Below, in pieces: positions 26,435 through 35,479 of a stretch of DNA of 64,000 nucleotides (its first letter is position 1; every line of letters starts with the position of its first letter). The stretch is from positions 396,021 through 460,020 of the forward strand of contig JADKHK010000003.1 in the NCBI GenBank assembly GCA_016721845.1, read 5' to 3'. Origin of the DNA: Lysobacterales bacterium (GTDB lineage Bacteria; Pseudomonadota; Gammaproteobacteria; Xanthomonadales; Ahniellaceae). Under the pieces are notes generated by a model, which saw nothing but the letters and a program-made list of their open reading frames with translations, made no database searches and had not been told where the DNA came from. A program made the translations under genes and the position numbers.

Positions 26435-28276
26435 TCAGACGTGGCGGCGCGAGGTGCCGGTCAGGCCGATCATCAGCAGGGCCAGCAGGATCGCACCGGC
26501 CAGGCCGAGGCTTGGCACCGGCGTGTTCGGGATGAAGGCGCCAACCGTCACGTTGAAGGCACAGGCCGCGGTGTTGGTCGACGCATCCGTCGCCGTGCAG
26601 GTGGTCGCCGTCGTACCCACCGAGTACGGCGAGCCGCTGGCCGGATTGCACGCGGCGGTGACGCCGGGGCAGTTGTCCGACACGGTCGGCGGCGGGAACG
26701 CCACGGGCACCGTGATCTGGCCAGGCAACTGGTCGACTGCGATGTCGGCCGGGCAGGTCACGACCGGCGGCTGCGTATCGTTGACGGTGACGTCGAAGGT
26801 GCAGCTGAGGTTGCCGACCGCGGTCGTGCAGGTCTGTGTCGTCGTGCCTGCCGGGAAGAACGAACCCGATGCCGGCGTGCAGGTGACCGTGCCGCAGGCC
26901 GCGTCAGCCGTCGGCGCCGGATAGTTCACGACCGCACCGCACTGATTGAGGTCGTTGTTGACGACGACATTGGCCGGGCAGGTCAGGGTGGCGCAACCGA
27001 CGCCGGTGGTCACGTCCAGCGACCAGCTGTCGAGCGAGCCGCCGTCGCCGGCAAGATCGTCGCTGATGGTGATGGTCCACGTGCCATTCGGATCCTGGCC
27101 CATGAAGGCCGACATCGCCTCTTCGCTGGCGAGCGGCGTCGCCGTGGTCAGGTTGACGTAGGCATGATCAGTCGTGACGCCATTGTTGGTGGTGTAGGGC
27201 ACTTGACCGGACGGGTTGGCATCATCGTCCCAGAGCGTGCCGTTGAACACGTTGTCGTTGCCGGCACCATTGTCGGTGCTCAAAGTCACGATCGTGCCGG
27301 CCGGCGACTGCAGGGTGATGTCCATATCGGCGGCAAAGGTGTGGGTGATGGCCGCGGTCAGGTCGAGATCGGTGAGGCTGGTGCCCGCACCGGCCACCAG
27401 AATCGTGCTGGTCACCACGCCCGGACCCGTGGGAATCGCGGTCGGCACGGCATTGCTGGCGGTGACCGTGCTTTCGATCGGTGCAACCGGCAAGGTGAAC
27501 ACATCCAGCGACCAGGAGTTCAGGTTGCCGCCATCACCGGCGAGATCGTCGCTGACGGTGATCGTCCAGGTGCCGTTCGGATCTTCGCCGCGGAAGGCGC
27601 CGAGGCCTTCCTCGGGAACCAGCGGCGTGGCCGCCGTCAGATTCACGTAGGCGTGATCGGTGACCATGCCGTTGTTCGTCGTGTACGGCACTTGTCCGGC
27701 CGGATTGGCCTGATCGTCCCAGACCGTGCCGTTGAACACGTCGTCGTTGCCGGCGCCATTGTCGGTGCTCAGGGTGACGACCGTGCCGGCGGGTGAGGTG
27801 ATGGTGATATCGAGATCGGCCGCAAAGGTGTGCTGCAGCCCGGTGGTGACGTCCACGTCCCACAGATAGGTGCCGGCACCCGCGATATTGATCGTCGAGG
27901 TCACGACGCCGGGGCCGGTCGGCACCGCCACGGGCGTGTTGTTCGTCGCGCTCGTGGTCCCGAGGGTCATGCCGGCCGGCGCCGGCGGTGCCGCACGCAC
28001 CGCCTTTGCAGCCATCGCAGCGCGGGCGCTGGAGGCTTCATACATCAAGGTCGGATCATCGCCGCCCATCGAGGCCTTGAGCGCATCGAACTGCGCCTGG
28101 AGGTCGGCGTAGCGCGCCTGCTCCGCCGAGTTGCCACGAAGCGTCTGCAGTTCGGCCGCGATGCCGCGCATCTGCTCATAGGTCGCAAGCTTGTCGGTCG
28201 CAGCCGATGCCGCGCCCCCGAACATCGCGATGGCCGCAGCCACCGCCGCCGCAAGTCGAATCGTGTTGAGCTTCAT
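26435..28276 (-). CDS. Secreted protein with two P-domain repeats, two HYR-like modules and an IPTL-CTERM-like tail
   Basis: This 613-residue exported protein has a signal peptide (about 1-25) and an Ala/Gln-rich helical region (26-85). Two closely related proprotein-convertase P-domain modules follow (about 100-245 and 255-395, each with HTFAADxDIT, SPAGT and DPNGTWTIT). Two Cys-paired HYR-type modules come next (TCPANVVVNN, TCPADIAVDQ). The C-terminus (VPSLGLAGAILLALLMIGL plus TGTSRRHV) is a short motif, membrane helix and basic end, resembling the IPTL-CTERM/PEP-CTERM class of sorting tails. P-domains usually accompany a protease, but no catalytic domain is present. The start at 28276 has GGGGA upstream. 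It may be a surface adhesin or scaffold. Confidence 0.82.
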   Translation of the reverse strand: MKLNTIRLAAAVAAAIAMFGGAASAATDKLATYEQMRGIAAELQTLRGNSAEQARYADLQAQFDALKASMGGDDPTLMYEASSARAAMAAKAVRAAPPAPAGMTLGTTSATNNTPVAVPTGPGVVTSTINIAGAGTYLWDVDVTTGLQHTFAADLDITITSPAGTVVTLSTDNGAGNDDVFNGTVWDDQANPAGQVPYTTNNGMVTDHAYVNLTAATPLVPEEGLGAFRGEDPNGTWTITVSDDLAGDGGNLNSWSLDVFTLPVAPIESTVTASNAVPTAIPTGPGVVTSTILVAGAGTSLTDLDLTAAITHTFAADMDITLQSPAGTIVTLSTDNGAGNDNVFNGTLWDDDANPSGQVPYTTNNGVTTDHAYVNLTTATPLASEEAMSAFMGQDPNGTWTITISDDLAGDGGSLDSWSLDVTTGVGCATLTCPANVVVNNDLNQCGAVVNYPAPTADAACGTVTCTPASGSFFPAGTTTQTCTTAVGNLSCTFDVTVNDTQPPVVTCPADIAVDQLPGQITVPVAFPPPTVSDNCPGVTAACNPASGSPYSVGTTATTCTATDASTNTAACAFNVTVGAFIPNTPVPSLGLAGAILLALLMIGLTGTSRRHV

Positions 28277-28586
28277 GTCACTTCCCCAAGCGATGGATGA
28301 ATTGAAAATTACGGGCACCGAAGCGCCTGAGGTCGGCCGTTGCGGACGCTCCCCAGCGTGAACCGTATCACATGATCATGCGATGGCACAGTTCGCCACA
28401 ACTGGGCGTCCGCCCAAAAAAAACGGTCCGCGCCGGCAACCGGAGGTCCGGTCGGCCCAGTGTCCGCATCGGCGTCTCAGAATCCGAGACGACCGCGTCC
28501 GATGCTGCGCCGGTTGCCGCGATGCGAGACTGCGCCTAAGGTGGGTGCGATCGCCGCGGGCGCATTCGGGTGAGGACGGGGCCGAC
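28277..28586. other. Intergenic region between divergent P-domain gene and recC
   Basis: These 310 bases contain no convincing gene. The recC frame stays open through most of it, but the composition is Arg/Cys-rich and not protein-like. A run of eight A near 28418 is the only notable feature. Promoters for both genes must lie here but were not resolved. Confidence 0.6.
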
Positions 28587-31500
28587 ATGGACGAAACGCT
28601 GCGCGGTCTGCGGGTGTACCGCGCGAGCCGCCTCGAAGCCCTGGTCGCGCCGCTCGAATCCCTGCTCGATGCCTGGCTGCCCGAGGATCTGCTCGCGCCG
28701 CAGACCGTGCTGGCGGCACATCCGGGCATCCAGCGCTGGCTGACGCGCGAATTGGCACGCCGGCGCGGCGCGGCGGACGTGGTCGCGAACCTCGACGTGA
28801 TCCTGCCCGGTACCTGGCTGGAGAGCGAGATGCAGACGCGCGCCGGCCAGACTGCGCAGCCCGCCTACCGCCGCGAGGTGCTGCGCTGGCGTGTCCTCGA
28901 TGCCTTGGACGCGATCGAAGACCCCAGCCTGAGCCGCTATCTCGACGGGGCCGACCGCCGCCGCCGCTTCCAGCTCGCAGACCGCATCGCCGCACTCTAC
29001 GCGCGCTATCTCGTGTATCGACCGGACTGGCTGGCGGCTTGGGAACAGGGCCGATCGAGCGTGCCGACGCGGTCATTCCTTGCGCCGCTTTGGCGCCGTC
29101 TGCGCACCGACATCGCCGGTGCGCACCGCGGCGAATTGATGCGCTCCTGGTTCGACGCCCGCCGGCGCGCAGCCCCGGAGAGCGTGATGGTCGCACCCTT
29201 GCATGTGTTCGGCCTGAGCCATCTGCCACCGCCCGAACTCGCGCTGCTGCGCGCCGAGGCTCGGCATCGACTGGTCTGCCTGTATTTTCCTGATCCCTGC
29301 GTCGAATTCTGGGCCGGGCTCGGCGACGACCGCAGTCGCCTGCAGCGGTTGCGCCAGTTCGGGCCCGACGGCGAGGGCGAGCGCGAACTGCAGTCGCTCG
29401 GGCATCCGCTGCTCGCGGCGTGGGGACGCATGGGTCAGCAGTTCGGTCTCGGCTTGCTCGATGGCGAGGGCGAGGACGGGATCGCGGCCGATATCAGCCA
29501 CATCGGCGATTACGCGATGCCTTCGCCGCAAGATCGGCTGTTGCAGCGCCTGCAACATGGCATCCGGCGCCTTGCCGCGGATGCGCCACTGCCGCCGGAG
29601 GCCGGCGACCTGCGCCAAGACGCCAGCCTGCGCGTGCATGGCTGCCACACCCGCGTCCGCGAACTCGAAGTGCTGCGCGACGCGCTGCTCGATGCGCTCG
29701 CCGCCGACACCACGCTGAAGCCGGGCGACATCGCCGTGATGGCGCCCGACATCGCCGCCTATGCACCGTTGCTGCCGGCGCTGTTCGGTACCGCTGCGGA
29801 TGCACGCGCCGACCTGCCTTATCACTGTGCCGACCTGGCGACACGCCGCGCCCATCCGCTGTTCGATGCATTTCTGGCGTTGTTGCATCTGCCCACGACC
29901 CGCATCGGCGCCGCAGAGGTCCTGGATCTGTTGCAAACCGGCGCGGTGATGCGCGCGCTCGGACTCGACGACGAGGGTCTCGAGGTACTGCGGCGCTGGC
30001 TCACCGACGCACGCGTGGCCTGGGGTCTGGATGCCGGCACACGGCGCCAACTCGGCCTGCCCGGCTACGACGAACACAGTTTCGCCTGGGGCATGGCGCG
30101 GCTGGTCGCCGGGCACGTCTATGGCGATGACGTGCCCGAAGCGGCCGCTGCGCAAGTCGGACTCTGGCCGGTCGGTGGCGTGCAGGGCGTGGCGGTGACC
30201 GCACTCGGCGCGCTCGATCGACTGCTCGGCCAGATCTCGCGCTGGTGCGAGGCGGCCACGACCCCGCAGGCCGGATCGCAGTGGTGCAGCCGGCTCGACG
30301 CGATCATCGCCGAGCTGTTCGTGGCCGATCCCGACGATGCCGACGAAGTCGCCGCACTGGGCATGCTGCGCGCTTGCATCCGCGGCTTGCGCGAGCAGAT
30401 GCGGCTTGCCGAACGCGACCCCGAGCTCGACCACGGCGTGCTCTGCGAGCTGATCGACGAAGCCCTGGCACGCGTGCCCGAACGCCAGCCTTTCCTGCTC
30501 GGTGCGATCACCTTCTGCGGCATGGTGCCGCAGCGTTCGATTCCGTTCCGGATGATCGCGGTGCTCGGCTTGAATGACGGCGAATTCCCGCGTGCGTCCG
30601 GCGACGACGGCCTGGACCTGATGCAGCGGTATCCGCGCATCGGTGACCGCGACACCCGCAGCGACGATCGCTACCTGTTCCTGGAGACGCTGATGGCGGC
30701 GCGCGATCGCCTGCACCTCAGCTATCACCACGAAGGCGTGAACGACGGTCGCCCGCGCAATCCGGCCGCGCCGCTGGCCGAACTGATGGCCTTCCTCGAT
30801 GCCCGCACCGATGCATCGCGGCCATGGTTCGTCGCGCATCCGCTGCAGCCCTTCGATGCACGCTATTTCGATGGCCGGGACCCGCGCCTGTACAGTTTCA
30901 GCGCGGCGTTCGCGAGCATGGTGCAGGCGGAACGCGCGACCGACGATCGATTCGTCGCCGGACCGAATGCCGGCCTGCCGGAAGCCGATCCGCTGGCGAA
31001 CGAGGCGGCCACGGTGTCGCTGTCGCGTCTGTTGCGCTATTTCCGCGATCCCGCCGCGCAGTTGTTGCGTGATCGCCTGCGGCTGCGCCTCGATGCGCTG
31101 GAGGACGAAGCACCGGAAGCTCGCGAGCCCCTCGATGCACGCCCCGACCCCTTCGAACGCATCCCGCAGCGGCTGCTGATGTCGGCACTCGAACGCGGTG
31201 ACGCCAACGTACCGGCGACCGCACCGGACTGGCTGCGGCTGTCGGGTCGATTGCCGGCCGGCGCGCTCGGTCACGCCGCCTATCGTCGTGCAGCGGAGCA
31301 GGCCGACGCCCTGCTCGCGATCGCACGCGCACATCCGGCACTCGCCGCCGGACTGCCGCCACGGCAGCCGGTTGCGGTCGATCTGCGCGTCGGCGCCTGG
31401 CAGGTGCAGGGCACGATCACGCGCGTGCACGCCACCGCCGAGCAATGGCTGCTGTTCGACGCGTATCCGGGCAAGCGGCTGGCGCAGCTCGACTTCCGCC

Positions 31501-31973
31501 AACGCATTCCGCTGTTCATCGAATGGGCGGCGTTGCGACTCGCCTATCCGCATCAGCCGTTGCAGATCGTCGTGCTGACGGAACCCGACAAGAAGAACGA
31601 CCCGGCGCGCTGGGACCTGCAATGGAATGCGCTCGATGCACGAACCCGGCACGCCGATCTCGACGCGCGCCTGGCGGCCTTGATCGCGTTCTGGCAACAG
31701 TCACCGGAGGCGCCGCTGCAGTACCTGCCGAAGACCGCGTGGGCGGCGGCCAGCAGCACCGTCGACAAGCGGCGTGACGCGATGCGCGCGGCCTGGCAGT
31801 CCGGCTATGCACACACCGGCGAGCGTGATTACGCGCCGGGTTATGCCGCCTGGCTGGCGCGCGGCGTCGACCTGACTGATCCCGATGCGGCCGAGGCACG
31901 GACGCTGATCGATGCCGCGATGGCGCTGCAGCGACTGCTCGATCTGGACGCGATCGCCGAGGTCACGCCATGA
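28587..31973 (+). CDS. recC: Exodeoxyribonuclease V gamma chain
   Basis: This 1128-residue protein opens with LRVYRASRLEALVAPLESLL, as RecC does, with AHPGIQRWLTRELARR and VVANLDVILPGTWL following. The SF1 helicase-like core has lost its ATP-binding motifs, as expected for RecC, which instead reads the Chi site. The C-terminal part ends at QRLLDLDAIAEVTP. The start at 28587 is the first ATG with protein-like sequence. RecBCD unwinds and trims double-strand breaks and loads RecA. The next gene starts inside its stop codon (4-base overlap), so C, B and D are made together. Confidence 0.95.
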   Translation: MDETLRGLRVYRASRLEALVAPLESLLDAWLPEDLLAPQTVLAAHPGIQRWLTRELARRRGAADVVANLDVILPGTWLESEMQTRAGQTAQPAYRREVLRWRVLDALDAIEDPSLSRYLDGADRRRRFQLADRIAALYARYLVYRPDWLAAWEQGRSSVPTRSFLAPLWRRLRTDIAGAHRGELMRSWFDARRRAAPESVMVAPLHVFGLSHLPPPELALLRAEARHRLVCLYFPDPCVEFWAGLGDDRSRLQRLRQFGPDGEGERELQSLGHPLLAAWGRMGQQFGLGLLDGEGEDGIAADISHIGDYAMPSPQDRLLQRLQHGIRRLAADAPLPPEAGDLRQDASLRVHGCHTRVRELEVLRDALLDALAADTTLKPGDIAVMAPDIAAYAPLLPALFGTAADARADLPYHCADLATRRAHPLFDAFLALLHLPTTRIGAAEVLDLLQTGAVMRALGLDDEGLEVLRRWLTDARVAWGLDAGTRRQLGLPGYDEHSFAWGMARLVAGHVYGDDVPEAAAAQVGLWPVGGVQGVAVTALGALDRLLGQISRWCEAATTPQAGSQWCSRLDAIIAELFVADPDDADEVAALGMLRACIRGLREQMRLAERDPELDHGVLCELIDEALARVPERQPFLLGAITFCGMVPQRSIPFRMIAVLGLNDGEFPRASGDDGLDLMQRYPRIGDRDTRSDDRYLFLETLMAARDRLHLSYHHEGVNDGRPRNPAAPLAELMAFLDARTDASRPWFVAHPLQPFDARYFDGRDPRLYSFSAAFASMVQAERATDDRFVAGPNAGLPEADPLANEAATVSLSRLLRYFRDPAAQLLRDRLRLRLDALEDEAPEAREPLDARPDPFERIPQRLLMSALERGDANVPATAPDWLRLSGRLPAGALGHAAYRRAAEQADALLAIARAHPALAAGLPPRQPVAVDLRVGAWQVQGTITRVHATAEQWLLFDAYPGKRLAQLDFRQRIPLFIEWAALRLAYPHQPLQIVVLTEPDKKNDPARWDLQWNALDARTRHADLDARLAALIAFWQQSPEAPLQYLPKTAWAAASSTVDKRRDAMRAAWQSGYAHTGERDYAPGYAAWLARGVDLTDPDAAEARTLIDAAMALQRLLDLDAIAEVTP

Positions 31974-34900
31974 CCGCGACCGCGACGCACTGGCGGCAAT
32001 TGCAGCTGGATCCGGCGACGGCGCCGCATCGACGGGTGCTGGTCGAAGCCAGCGCCGGCACCGGCAAGACCTGGACGATCTCGGTGCTGTACCTGCGCCT
32101 CGTGGTCGAACACGGCCTGCGCCCGGAATCGATTCTGGTCTCGACCTTCACCGATGCCGCCGCGGCCGAGTTGCGCGAACGCATCCGCGCCCGCCTGCAA
32201 TGGGCGTGGCGGCACTTCGATGGTCCGGCCGATATCGGCTCCGCCGAATCCGAACTGCGCGACTGGCTCGCGGCGCTGGCAGCGCAGGTTCCGGCCGCCG
32301 AAGCGCGCTGGCGCGTGCAGCGGGCGCTGGCGGAACTCGATCGCGCGCCGATCGCGACCTTGCACGCGCTCTGCCGACGCATCCTCTCCGAACAGGTGCT
32401 GGCGTCGGGCTCGGACTTCCGCCCGGGCGAACTGGTGTCGGCGCGCGAGCTGGAATCGGAATTGCTCGACGATCTCGCGCGGCTGCTCGCACACGGGCCG
32501 CTGGGCGACGAGGCCAGCGGCTTGCCGGCACTCCATCGCATGTCGGCGCCGGCGCGGGCGAAACTGGTCAAGGCGGCGCTGCAGCCGGGCATCGAGATCG
32601 TCGGTGGCGAGGTCGATGCGCTGCTGGCCGCGTTCGCGGCGTCGGATTGTCCGGCGCGCATCGAGGCCTTCGCCGCCTCCATCATCGTCGACGGCAAGAA
32701 ATATGCGCTGGGTGAGCGGCTGCGCGAGCTGGCGGCGTGGTTGCGCACCGGTGACGCGTTCGCCACGTTCGACGAGAAGAAACTCAAGGCACTCATCGAC
32801 CCTTCGTTCTGGCATGCGCAAGTCAGGGCCGAGCACGTGGCCGACACGCTGGCGAATCCCGTCGCCATCCGTGCACGGGCGGTGGCGGCGTTGCTGCTCG
32901 CGCGCGACGCGATCCTGCAGGCACACGGCCTGCGAGGCATGCTTCCGACCTTGCTGGAATGGCGGACGAAGCGCCTGGCGCAGCGCCGGCAGTTCACGTT
33001 CGACGACCTGATCGAGCGCGTGCATGCACAGACCTGCGCTGCCCGCGACCAAGACGACGACGCGCTCGCCGATCGGTTGCACGCGCAGTGGCCGGTGGCG
33101 CTGATCGACGAGTTTCAGGACACCGATGCGCGGCAATGGGAGATCTTCGATGCGATCCATCGCGATGCCGCCGGTGCAGCGCGCGGATTGTTGTTGCTGA
33201 TCGGCGATCCCAAGCAATCGATCTACCGGTTCCGCGGCAGCGACATCGCGAGTTATCTGCGCGCAGCGGCCACGACCACGCAACGCCTGTCGCTGGCGGT
33301 GAACCAGCGCGCGACCCAGGCGCTGGTCGATGCGACCAATGCACTGTACGCCCATGCCGGCGACGCTTTTGCGATGCCCGACGACGCCATCCGCTACGTA
33401 CCGGTCGGCGCCGCAGGACGAGCCGATCGTGAACCCTTGCATAGCGGGGGCATGACGATCGCGCAGCCGTTGCAGCTGCATCGCCTCGACGACGACAGCG
33501 ACGCTGCAGCGCTCGCCGCCTGCGTCGCGCAGATCGCGGCATATCTCGAGCCCGGCCGCTGGCGCATCGGCGACCGCGCGCTGGAACCGGGCGACATCGC
33601 GGTGCTGTTGCCGCGCCATGACGACATCGCCGCCTTGCGCCAGCGCTTGCAGGCACTGCGCATTCCCTGCGTCGGCGCCGGCCGCCGCGATCTGTTCGCG
33701 ACGCCGTGGGCGACCGAGCTGCGCGTATTGCTGCACGCGCTCATGGCGCCCGGCGATGTCGGTGCGGTGCGTGCGGCGCTGGCGACCCGACTGCTCGGCT
33801 GCGACTACGCGCAACTGCGCGCACTCGATCACGACAGTCCGGGCTGGCGTGCGCAGGCCGATGGTCTCGCGCTCTGGGCCGAGGCGTGGCAGCGGCATGG
33901 CGTACTGCACGCGGTCGATCGCGTGATCGCCGACGCGGCGCCGCGATTGCTTGCGCGCGTCGACGGCGAACGCGCGCTGACCGATCTGCGCCATCTCGGC
34001 GAACTGCTGCAGGCCGAGTCGCAGCGCTGCAGCGGCGCGCAGCAATTGCTTGCCTGGTTCGCGACGCGCTGTGCGGCCACGGCCCAAGGCGATGATGCCG
34101 CAGCGCGTGAGCGTGAACTGCGCATCGAGTCGGACCAGCGCCGCGTGCAGTTGCTGACCTTGCATGCCAGCAAGGGACTGGAGTTTCCGATCGTGCTGCT
34201 GCCCTTGATGGGCCGCCAGCGCGGGCGACGCGAGACCTATCCGGTCTGGACCGAGCGTCGTGACGGCCAGCGCCGGATCGATCTCGGCAGCGGCGATCTG
34301 GCCGCGCATCAGCAGACCGCAGCAAGGGAAGACCTGCAGGAGCGATTGCGTGTGCTGTACGTCGCATTGACGCGCGCCGAACACGCCTGCCACCTGTTTC
34401 TCGGCCCGCTCGATGCGACGCCGGACGACCACGCCTCGGCGCTCGATCATTTGTTGCGCGGCGTCGATCTCGCGGCACTGGCCGGGAAGTGTCCGCAGAT
34501 CGGCCTGATCGACGCCGCGCCGACACCGTCACTGGCGGCGTTCACGACGGCGCCCGAGACCATCGTACGTCGCGCTCGCGCCTGGCCAGCGCGGCGCGGG
34601 ATCGATGCCGCCTACAGCTTTTCGTCGCTGATGAGCCGCGCGCAACTGGCGCTGCGCGACGATGACGCCGCCCGCGACGAAGCGGCAACGAAGGGGATCG
34701 AAAGCGCGCTTGCCGAGGTCGACGCCGTGCAAGCCGATGAGCGTCTGCTGCGACTGTCGCCCTGGCGCGGGACCGAGTTCGGCAATGGCTTGCACGCCCT
34801 GTTCGAACATCGCGATCTCGCGCAGCCGATGGCCGCGCAGCGCGATCGGGTTCGTGCCGAGCTGCAGCAGGCCGGATTGCGGGTCGAACCCGCGCGTCGC

Positions 34901-35479
34901 GACGACATGATCGACGCGGTGATCGAGCGCGTGCAGTCGACGCTCGACACCGATCTCGGCGATGGCCTGCGCCTCGGCGCGCTGAGCGCGGCGATGCAAC
35001 GCGCTGAAATGGGCTTCCAGTTTCGTCTCGAACACCTGGACCTGCAACGACTTCAGCAATTGTGCGACGCCCGCGGCGAGCCCGGGCTGATCCCGCACGG
35101 CCTCGGCGACACGCGCCTGCGCGGCTTCCTCAGCGGCAAGATCGACCTGGTGTTCGTGCATGGTGGCGCCGTGCATGTGCTCGACTACAAGAGCAACCAC
35201 CTCGGCAACGCGCTGGCCGACTATTGCGGTGCGGCGCTGGATGCCGCGATGGACGCGCACGGCTATCGCTGGCAGGCCCTGCTGTACGCGATCGCGGTGC
35301 GTCGCTATCTGGCGCGGCGGCAACGCCAGGTCGCCGCACCGTTGCGGCTCGGCGACACCCTGTACCTGTTCCTGCGCGCGGTCGGCCTCGCCCCCGGCGC
35401 AGGCGTCTGGCGGCATCGTTTCGACGACGATTTCCTCGCCGCCGTCGATGCACTGTTCGCGGCATCGGAGGTTGCATGA
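31970..35479 (+). CDS. recB: Exodeoxyribonuclease V beta chain (helicase-nuclease)
   Basis: This 1169-residue protein has Walker A (VEASAGTGKTWTISVLYLRL, about residues 24-43), helicase motif II (VALIDEFQDTD), motif III (LIGDPKQSIYRFRG) and motif VI-like residues (LRVLYVALTRAEHAC). The C-terminal RecB nuclease domain keeps the His in GTEFGNGLHALFEH and the metal-binding set GKIDLVF and HVLDYKSNHLG. It is both a 3'-5' motor and the sole nuclease of RecBCD. All catalytic residues are present. The recD start overlaps its stop codon by 4 bases. Confidence 0.96.
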   Translation: MTATATHWRQLQLDPATAPHRRVLVEASAGTGKTWTISVLYLRLVVEHGLRPESILVSTFTDAAAAELRERIRARLQWAWRHFDGPADIGSAESELRDWLAALAAQVPAAEARWRVQRALAELDRAPIATLHALCRRILSEQVLASGSDFRPGELVSARELESELLDDLARLLAHGPLGDEASGLPALHRMSAPARAKLVKAALQPGIEIVGGEVDALLAAFAASDCPARIEAFAASIIVDGKKYALGERLRELAAWLRTGDAFATFDEKKLKALIDPSFWHAQVRAEHVADTLANPVAIRARAVAALLLARDAILQAHGLRGMLPTLLEWRTKRLAQRRQFTFDDLIERVHAQTCAARDQDDDALADRLHAQWPVALIDEFQDTDARQWEIFDAIHRDAAGAARGLLLLIGDPKQSIYRFRGSDIASYLRAAATTTQRLSLAVNQRATQALVDATNALYAHAGDAFAMPDDAIRYVPVGAAGRADREPLHSGGMTIAQPLQLHRLDDDSDAAALAACVAQIAAYLEPGRWRIGDRALEPGDIAVLLPRHDDIAALRQRLQALRIPCVGAGRRDLFATPWATELRVLLHALMAPGDVGAVRAALATRLLGCDYAQLRALDHDSPGWRAQADGLALWAEAWQRHGVLHAVDRVIADAAPRLLARVDGERALTDLRHLGELLQAESQRCSGAQQLLAWFATRCAATAQGDDAAARERELRIESDQRRVQLLTLHASKGLEFPIVLLPLMGRQRGRRETYPVWTERRDGQRRIDLGSGDLAAHQQTAAREDLQERLRVLYVALTRAEHACHLFLGPLDATPDDHASALDHLLRGVDLAALAGKCPQIGLIDAAPTPSLAAFTTAPETIVRRARAWPARRGIDAAYSFSSLMSRAQLALRDDDAARDEAATKGIESALAEVDAVQADERLLRLSPWRGTEFGNGLHALFEHRDLAQPMAAQRDRVRAELQQAGLRVEPARRDDMIDAVIERVQSTLDTDLGDGLRLGALSAAMQRAEMGFQFRLEHLDLQRLQQLCDARGEPGLIPHGLGDTRLRGFLSGKIDLVFVHGGAVHVLDYKSNHLGNALADYCGAALDAAMDAHGYRWQALLYAIAVRRYLARRQRQVAAPLRLGDTLYLFLRAVGLAPGAGVWRHRFDDDFLAAVDALFAASEVA

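Noticed and set aside
25502..27796. 764-residue plus-strand ORF with repeated segments
   Set aside because: Shadow of the rhomboid and P-domain genes; its repeats only mirror the duplicated P-domains.
27020..27900. Repeated blocks resembling a long direct repeat or CRISPR-like array
   Set aside because: These are the two coding P-domain modules, about 450 bases apart, with no short repeat-spacer pattern.
29073..34450. Long minus-strand ORFs of 874 and 869 residues opposite recC and recB
   Set aside because: Antisense shadows in high-GC sequence; recB and recC carry all expected family motifs.
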